Assembly (NCBI GenBank): GCA_021821585.1
Contig: JAKACF010000038.1
Location: forward strand, 1 to 14,265
Origin: Actinomycetes bacterium
GTDB taxonomy: Bacteria; Actinomycetota; Acidimicrobiia; Acidimicrobiales; Bog-793
Direction of reading: 5' to 3'
DNA length: 14,265 bases
The notes beneath the pieces are model-generated. The model was not told the origin of the DNA. It was given only the letters and a program-made list of their open reading frames with translations, and did no database searches. Within the stretch, counting starts at the first letter, position 1. The number at the start of each line of letters is the position of its first letter. The position numbers and the translations under genes are program-made. This document shows positions 10,395 through 14,265 of this stretch, piece after piece.

Positions 10395-12397
10395 GAGGTC
10401 GTCTCCTTGTGGTGGGCGAGCAGCCGGCGGGCGACGTCGGCGACGTGCTCGCCGGTGAAGCCGAACTCGGCCATGTTGCGTGCGCCGGGTGCCGAGGCGC
10501 CGAAGCGGTCGATCGTGACGGTGGCGTCCGCGTAGCGGTCCCAGCCAAAGCGCGAGCCTGCCTCGACCGCGACGGTCGGGACGCCGGGCGGCAGCACCTG
10601 GTCGCGATACCCCTCGTCCTCCGCCTCGAACAGGTCGAAGGAGGGGAGCGAGACCACGCTCGCCGCCACGCCCTCGGACTCGAGCAGCTCGCATGCCGCC
10701 AGGCAGTGCTGCACCTCGCTCCCGGTCCCGACGAGGACGAGGGCGGGCCGCTCCCCGCCGGCCTCGCGCAGGACGTAGCCGCCATGGGCGACGCCCTCGG
10801 GGGCGAGCTCGCGGGTGCCGGGCAGGACCGGGACCTCCTGGCGGGTGAGGACGAGGGCGGTGAGCCCGTCCTCGTCGACGGCGACCTGCCAGGCGGCCGC
10901 GCACTCGTTCGCGTCGGCCGGCCGGATGAGGCGGAGCCCCGGCATGGCGCGCAGCGAGGCGAGCTGCTCGATCGGCTGGTGGGTCGGGCCGTCCTCGCCG
11001 AGGCCGATCGAGTCGTGGGTGAAGAAGATGACGGCGTGAGCGCCCGACATGGCGCCGAGGCGGACGGCCGGCCGGCAGTAGTCGCTGAAGGCGAAGAAGG
11101 TTCCGCCGACGGGCAGGACGCCGTTGTGCAGCGCCATGCCGTTGAGGGCGCTCACCATGGCGAACTCCCGGATGCCGTAGTGGATCTGGCGGCCGCCCGG
11201 GTTGCCCTTCGACATGGCGTCGGAGAGGTCGAGGGCGGTCCCGGTGTTGCCCGTGAGGTCGGCGGCGCCGGCGACGAGGCCGGGGATGCGCGGGGCGGTC
11301 TTCACGAGCACCTGGTTGATCGCCTTGCGGGTGGCGAGGGAGCCGCCCGGCTCGAAGGAGGGCAGCAGCTCCTCCCACCCCTTCACGCCCTTGCCCGCCA
11401 GGCAGGCCTCGAAGTCCGCCCGCTCCTCGTCGCCCATCGACTCGCGCCGCGCCGCCCAGTCGCTGCGCGCCCTCTCGCCACGGCGGCCTGCCTCCCGATA
11501 GTAGGAGAGGACCTCGGGCGGGACGAAGAAGTCCTCGTCGGGTGGGAGGCCGAGCAACTCCTTGGTGAGGCGGATCTCCTCGGCCCCGAGCGGCTCGCCG
11601 TGGGCCTCCTTGGTGTCGGTGCGGTGCGGCGAGGGCCACCCGATGTGGCTGCGCAGCACGAGCAGCGAAGGCCGCTCCGCCTCCGCCATCGCCTCCCGGA
11701 GCCCGCCCTCGAGGACCCCGAGGTCGTTGGCGACGTCGCCGAGGCGGATCACCTGCCAGCCGTAGGACTCGAAGCGCCTCGGGACGTCGTCGCCGTAGGC
11801 GAGCTCGGTCGGGCCGTCGATCGTGACGTGGTTGTCGTCGTAGGTGAAGATGAGCCGGCCGAGTCCGAGGTGGCCGGCGAGCGAGGCGGCCTCGTGGCTG
11901 ACGCCCTCCATCAGGTCGCCGTCGCCGCAGATGCCGAAGACGTGGTGGTCGCACAGGCCGGGCCCGAAGCGGTGCCGCACGACCTGCTCGGCCATGGCGA
12001 GACCGACGGACTGGGCGAGACCCTGGCCGAGAGGCCCGGTCGTCACCTCCACGCCGGGGAGGTGGTGGACCTCGGGATGCCCGGGCGTGCGGGACCCGAA
12101 CTGGCGGAACTGGCGGAGGTCCTCGAGCTCGAGGCCGAAGCCGGTGAGGTACAGCATCGAGTACTGCAGGATCGAGGCGTGGCCGTTCGAGAGCACGAAG
12201 CGGTCACGGTCGAACCAGCCGGGGTCCCCGGCGTCGTAGGACATGATCCGGGTGAACAGCACGTGGGCGAGGGGGGCGAGCGCCATGGCGGTGCCGGGAT
12301 GGCCGGAGTTCGCCCGCTGCGGAGCGTCCATCGCGAGCCCGCGCACGACGTTGATGGCGCGGGTCTCGAGGTCGTTGTCGTCGCCGAAGTGGGTCAC
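10391..12397 (-). CDS. tkt: Transketolase
   Basis: Predicted 668 aa, full length. This thiamine-diphosphate enzyme transfers two-carbon ketol units among pentose, tetrose, hexose and triose phosphates. Seen: substrate histidines in SGHPGTAM (H33) and LSNGHAS (H73), TGPLGQGLAQSVG (120-132), the ThDP/Mg motif from GDGDLMEG (158-165) to N189 in TYDDNHVTIDG, SHIGWPSP (250-257), the catalytic glutamate E411 in GIREFAM, FTHDSIGLGEDGPTHQP (459-475, H461 and H473), and a C-terminal domain with LVGTGSEVQ (555-563). The start is GTG at 12397. No Shine-Dalgarno precedes it; instead TAGGCT sits 6 nt upstream, suggesting a leaderless message that starts at the GTG. It is the first gene of the eight-gene operon and overlaps tal by ATGA. 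Confidence 0.97.
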   Translation of the reverse strand: MTHFGDDNDLETRAINVVRGLAMDAPQRANSGHPGTAMALAPLAHVLFTRIMSYDAGDPGWFDRDRFVLSNGHASILQYSMLYLTGFGLELEDLRQFRQFGSRTPGHPEVHHLPGVEVTTGPLGQGLAQSVGLAMAEQVVRHRFGPGLCDHHVFGICGDGDLMEGVSHEAASLAGHLGLGRLIFTYDDNHVTIDGPTELAYGDDVPRRFESYGWQVIRLGDVANDLGVLEGGLREAMAEAERPSLLVLRSHIGWPSPHRTDTKEAHGEPLGAEEIRLTKELLGLPPDEDFFVPPEVLSYYREAGRRGERARSDWAARRESMGDEERADFEACLAGKGVKGWEELLPSFEPGGSLATRKAINQVLVKTAPRIPGLVAGAADLTGNTGTALDLSDAMSKGNPGGRQIHYGIREFAMVSALNGMALHNGVLPVGGTFFAFSDYCRPAVRLGAMSGAHAVIFFTHDSIGLGEDGPTHQPIEQLASLRAMPGLRLIRPADANECAAAWQVAVDEDGLTALVLTRQEVPVLPGTRELAPEGVAHGGYVLREAGGERPALVLVGTGSEVQHCLAACELLESEGVAASVVSLPSFDLFEAEDEGYRDQVLPPGVPTVAVEAGSRFGWDRYADATVTIDRFGASAPGARNMAEFGFTGEHVADVARRLLAHHKETTS

Positions 12398-12403
12398 CTC
12401 GGC

Positions 12404-12409
12404 AGCCTA
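12404..12409 (-). promoter_or_regulatory. Putative -10 element of the tkt operon (leaderless type)
   Basis: TAGGCT fits the actinobacterial TANNNT -10 pattern. It ends six bases before the tkt GTG, so transcription would begin at or next to the start codon. No good TTGACA-like -35 is visible at normal spacing. The same layout is found before the other two unit-leading genes in the window. Confidence 0.55.
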
Positions 12410-12462
12410 AGGGCTCGCCCCGCCGCCCGCGACATCACCGCCGCCGCCCCCAGAGCCGGCTC

Positions 12463-13278
12463 TCAGCGGGACGGAGTGGAGGGTTCTTGGTCGGGGCTCC
12501 CGGCGCCGGCTGTGGCCATCACCGGCTCGGCGTCCTCGTCGGCCTCCCGTCGCCGGGCGAGGCGCACCTCGCTCAGGCGCACCTTGGCCTGGCCGGTCTT
12601 CACGAGCAGCGAGATGACCCACCAGCCCGGGTCGATCTCGCCCGGGCCGAGGGCGAGGCGGGCCGAGGTCGGCGCGGCGTGGTGGTTGTTGTGCAGTCCC
12701 TCGCCAGCGGTCAGCCAGGCGAGCCACTGGTTGTTGCGGGCCGAGTTCTCGTAGACCTTCTTGCCGTAGTAGTGCCCGACGGCGTTCACCGCCGAGTTGA
12801 CCGACAGGTAGATCACGACGTGGAAGCCGGCTGCCATGAGGCCGACCTGCCAGCCGAAGGCCAGGTACAAGATGGCGATCCCGATGCCGAGCCCGAGGAC
12901 GCCGTGGTCGAACAGGGTGCGGTCGAGGCGGTCGGGCGGCAGGTCCCGGGCGTACTTGCGGACGATCTCGCCGTCGCGGGCAGCCTTGCGGTAGAGGAGG
13001 ACGTTGCCGAGCTGCACCTTCCAGAAGCCGAGCAGCAGGGGCGAGTGGGGGTCCCCCTCGGTGTCGGTGAAGGCGTGGTGCTTGCGGTGGACGGCGACCC
13101 ACTGGCGGGGCCGGATGCCCGTCGTCAGCCAGGTGACGATCCGGAAGGCGAGCCGGGCGCCCGGGCTCAGACTGAGCGCTTTGTGGGAGAGCGCCCGGTG
13201 GAGGAAGACGGTCGTGCAGACCACGGCGATCTGCGAGACGACGAAGCCGATGATGAGGGCGAGCAACACAGATGGCAC
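12463..13278 (-). CDS. Membrane fatty-acid (acyl-CoA delta-9 type) desaturase
   Basis: Predicted 271 aa. Di-iron desaturases of this family insert a cis double bond into saturated acyl chains using O2 and electrons from a reductase. The three histidine boxes are intact: HRALSH (27-32), HRKHH (64-68) and HNNHH (196-200), plus the accessory NxxxH pair N165/H169. Hydrophobic spans are at about 3-25 and 125-160; GIRPRQWVAVHRKHHAFTD (54-72) and DPHSP (76-80) are typical of the stearoyl-CoA desaturase/OLE1 group. The tail from about 241 is Arg/Asp/Glu then Ser/Pro/Thr-rich and probably disordered. There is no cytochrome b5 domain and no reductase gene nearby, so the electron donor is elsewhere. The GTG start lies 7 nt after a TAGGCT, again leaderless-like. 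The gene is divergent from tetR across a shared operator, suggesting repression by it. Substrate (acyl-CoA or other acyl lipid) and double-bond position cannot be fixed from sequence. Confidence 0.9.
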   Translation of the reverse strand: MPSVLLALIIGFVVSQIAVVCTTVFLHRALSHKALSLSPGARLAFRIVTWLTTGIRPRQWVAVHRKHHAFTDTEGDPHSPLLLGFWKVQLGNVLLYRKAARDGEIVRKYARDLPPDRLDRTLFDHGVLGLGIGIAILYLAFGWQVGLMAAGFHVVIYLSVNSAVNAVGHYYGKKVYENSARNNQWLAWLTAGEGLHNNHHAAPTSARLALGPGEIDPGWWVISLLVKTGQAKVRLSEVRLARRREADEDAEPVMATAGAGSPDQEPSTPSR

Positions 13279-13285
13279 GGCGGCG

Positions 13286-13291
13286 AGCCTA
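13286..13291 (-). promoter_or_regulatory. Putative -10 element of the desaturase gene (leaderless type)
   Basis: TAGGCT lies seven bases (CGCCGCC) before the desaturase GTG, with no Shine-Dalgarno between. At 17-bp spacing the -35 position falls on an ACCGAC inside the palindromic operator, so a bound repressor would block this promoter. Confidence 0.55.
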
Positions 13292-13298
13292 GCAGCGC

Positions 13299-13320
13299 CT
13301 ACCTGCCGGTCGGTAGGTAG
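13299..13320. promoter_or_regulatory. Near-palindromic operator, probable TetR-family binding site
   Basis: A 22-bp inverted repeat with arms CTACCT and AGGTAG and inner CCG/CGG; 9 of 11 base pairs match, with mismatches at positions 7/16 and at the centre 11/12. It lies in the 67-bp gap between the divergent desaturase and tetR genes and covers the -35 positions of both promoters. Sites built on TACCGNCCGGTNGGTA-like cores are common for TetR proteins. Binding by the adjacent regulator is inferred from position. Confidence 0.75.
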
Positions 13321-13333
13321 TCCGCCGATCGGC

Positions 13334-13339
13334 TAGCCT
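13334..13339 (+). promoter_or_regulatory. Putative -10 element of the tetR gene (leaderless type)
   Basis: TAGCCT ends six bases (CTGACG) before the GTG of the regulator, with no Shine-Dalgarno. The -35 position at 17-bp spacing overlaps the right arm of the operator, which would allow autoregulation. A perfect 10-bp palindrome, GCCGATCGGC, fills the space just before it (13324-13333). Confidence 0.55.
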
Positions 13340-13345
13340 CTGACG

Positions 13346-14002
13346 GTGAGCTTCGCGGCACTGAGGGACGACTCCGGGGGGTCCCCAGCCGGAGTTGCCG
13401 CCGGGGCGCCCGCCCCCACCCGCGAGCTCATCTTGCGGGCGGCTCTGCGCTGCTTCGCCGACCGCGGCTACGACGGTACCTCCCTCAACGACATCGCGGG
13501 CGTGGTCGGGATCCGCCGCCAGAGCCTGCTCCACCACTTCCCGTCGAAAGAGACGCTCTACCGCCAGGTCCTCGAGGTCTCCTTCGCCGACTGGGTCGCC
13601 CGGGTCGCCGAGGCGATCGACCAGCCCCGCGACGGGTGGGAGCAGGTCGACCGGGTGCTCACCATCGGCTTCCAGTTCTTCACCGAGAACCCCGACTTCG
13701 TCCGCCTGGTCCGCCAGGAGTCCCTCGCCGGCGGGGGTCGCCTCGCCCACGAGCTCGGCGAGGCGGTCCGCCCGATGATGGCCCGTGCCGTCGCCTTCTT
13801 CGAGCGCCAGATGGAGCTCGGGCGCTTCCGCCGCTACGACCCCGAGCAGCTCATCCTCACCGGCTACGCCGCCCTCGCCACCTGGTTCAGCGACCTTCCC
13901 TTCCTCGAGGCGGTGCTCGGGCGGGACCCGCTCGCGAACGAGGAGCTCGAACGCCGCCTCGAGCACCTGCGGGCCTTCTTCCGCTCCGCCCTCGAGCCGT
14001 GA
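13346..14002 (+). CDS. TetR/AcrR-family transcriptional regulator
   Basis: Predicted 218 aa. The N-terminal DNA-binding domain is clear: TRELILRAALRCFADRGYDG (25-44), then TSLNDIAGVVGI (45-56) and RRQSLLHHFPSKETLYRQVL (57-76), the usual three-helix TetR head. Residues about 78-218 form the variable, mostly helical ligand-binding and dimerisation part, with QESLAGGGRLAHEL (124-137) and a C-terminal region rich in Leu and charged residues. About 24 Gly/Ala/Pro-rich residues precede the head and are probably flexible. The GTG at 13346 has no ribosome-binding site but a TAGCCT 6 nt upstream. The gene is divergent from the desaturase and overlaps the thioesterase by GTGA. By analogy with DesT of Pseudomonas, a TetR protein that controls desaturase genes in response to acyl-CoA, it may sense an acyl-CoA and repress the desaturase; the ligand is an inference. 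Confidence 0.9.
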   Translation: MSFAALRDDSGGSPAGVAAGAPAPTRELILRAALRCFADRGYDGTSLNDIAGVVGIRRQSLLHHFPSKETLYRQVLEVSFADWVARVAEAIDQPRDGWEQVDRVLTIGFQFFTENPDFVRLVRQESLAGGGRLAHELGEAVRPMMARAVAFFERQMELGRFRRYDPEQLILTGYAALATWFSDLPFLEAVLGRDPLANEELERRLEHLRAFFRSALEP

Positions 14003-14265
14003 GCGGCGTCCAGGTGCCGCCCAACTGCGACCTCACCCTCGGCATGGTCGTGACGGACAAGTCCGAGCCCGGGCGGACGCGCTGGCAGATGACGGCCGAC
14101 GAGCGGTTCGCCAACCCGGCCGGGATCCTCCAGGGCGGGTTCCTCGCCGCCTTCTGCGACTCGGCGATGGGGGCCTCGGCGGTCACCTTCGCCCTCGGGC
14201 GCGCGGCCGGCAAGGTGAGCGTGGCCAACGCCGAGATGAAGACGAGCTTCCTCGCACCCGTCGAG
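13999..14265 (+). CDS. Hotdog-fold acyl-CoA thioesterase (PaaI-like), N-terminal part, cut by right window edge
   Basis: The first 89 codons are present; the frame runs off the window. The GTG start shares GTGA with the tetR stop, so the two are probably co-transcribed and translationally coupled. The sequence fits the PaaI/thioesterase superfamily: a beta strand with TRWQMTADERFANPAG (27-42), the turn and hot-dog helix ILQGGFLAAFCDSAMGASA (43-61), and NAEMKTSFLAPVE (77-89), corresponding to the usual 'T-EL-I-FLRPV' strand. D54 in the helix matches the catalytic acid position of PaaI-type enzymes. The residue before the GG pair is Gln45, where His is usual. Such enzymes cleave acyl-CoA thioesters, forming a cytoplasmic tetramer or dimer. 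Linked to a TetR gene and a desaturase, a role in acyl-CoA turnover is plausible, but the substrate is unknown. Confidence 0.82.
   Translation, partial: MSGVQVPPNCDLTLGMVVTDKSEPGRTRWQMTADERFANPAGILQGGFLAAFCDSAMGASAVTFALGRAAGKVSVANAEMKTSFLAPVE

Noticed and set aside
10395..11954. 520-residue upstream extension of tal
   Set aside because: It overlaps tkt in another frame and has low-complexity composition; the ATG at 10394 with its ribosome-binding site gives a normal transaldolase.
12452..12463. Perfect 12-bp palindrome AGAGCCGGCTCT at the desaturase stop, considered as a terminator
   Set aside because: No loop and no T run follow it; as a hairpin it would have only about four pairs. It may be chance in GC-rich sequence.
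13324..13333. 10-bp palindrome GCCGATCGGC, considered as a second operator
   Set aside because: It shares only a short core with the main operator, and short GC palindromes are common in such DNA. Position next to the -10 is suggestive but not enough.

Overview
The window is high-GC (roughly 70% or more), almost fully coding DNA with many GTG starts, short gaps and 4-base stop/start overlaps. With the fused TreS-maltokinase and GlgE, this points to an actinobacterium. A deep-branching lineage such as Acidimicrobiia is possible, but sequence alone cannot settle the taxonomy. All ten genes look intact apart from the two cut by the window edges. I see no tRNA, rRNA, insertion sequence, prophage or CRISPR array.

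Layout. Positions 1-12397 hold eight minus-strand genes, in transcription order tkt, tal, pgi, gnd, pgl, glgE, treS-mak and malQ (cut by the left edge). Gaps run from 19 bp down to 4-bp overlaps, so this reads as one operon. Upstream on the same strand is a fatty-acid desaturase gene (12463-13278), separated from tkt by 65 bp. A 67-bp divergent intergenic region (13279-13345) carries a near-palindromic operator and two facing promoters. To its right, on the plus strand, lie a TetR-family regulator (13346-14002) and, overlapping it by 4 bp, a hotdog-fold thioesterase cut by the right edge.

How the genes work together. Tkt, Tal, Pgi, Gnd and Pgl interconvert hexose, pentose and triose phosphates (the pentose-phosphate cycle without its entry enzyme, glucose-6-phosphate dehydrogenase). 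The three distal genes form the GlgE route: TreS turns trehalose into maltose, the fused kinase makes maltose 1-phosphate, GlgE polymerises it to alpha-1,4-glucan, and MalQ rearranges malto-oligosaccharides. The operon thus joins sugar-phosphate flux to storage glucan and trehalose. The right-hand genes look like a separate small lipid module: a TetR regulator, a desaturase and a thioesterase, probably controlled through the shared operator.

The most notable structural signals are three leaderless-type promoters (TAGSCT, S = G or C, 6-7 nt before a GTG) in front of exactly the three genes that start transcription units, the operator between desaturase and tetR, the in-frame single TGA separating tal from pgi, and the mixed operon content. 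No clearly new system was found; all genes belong to known families.
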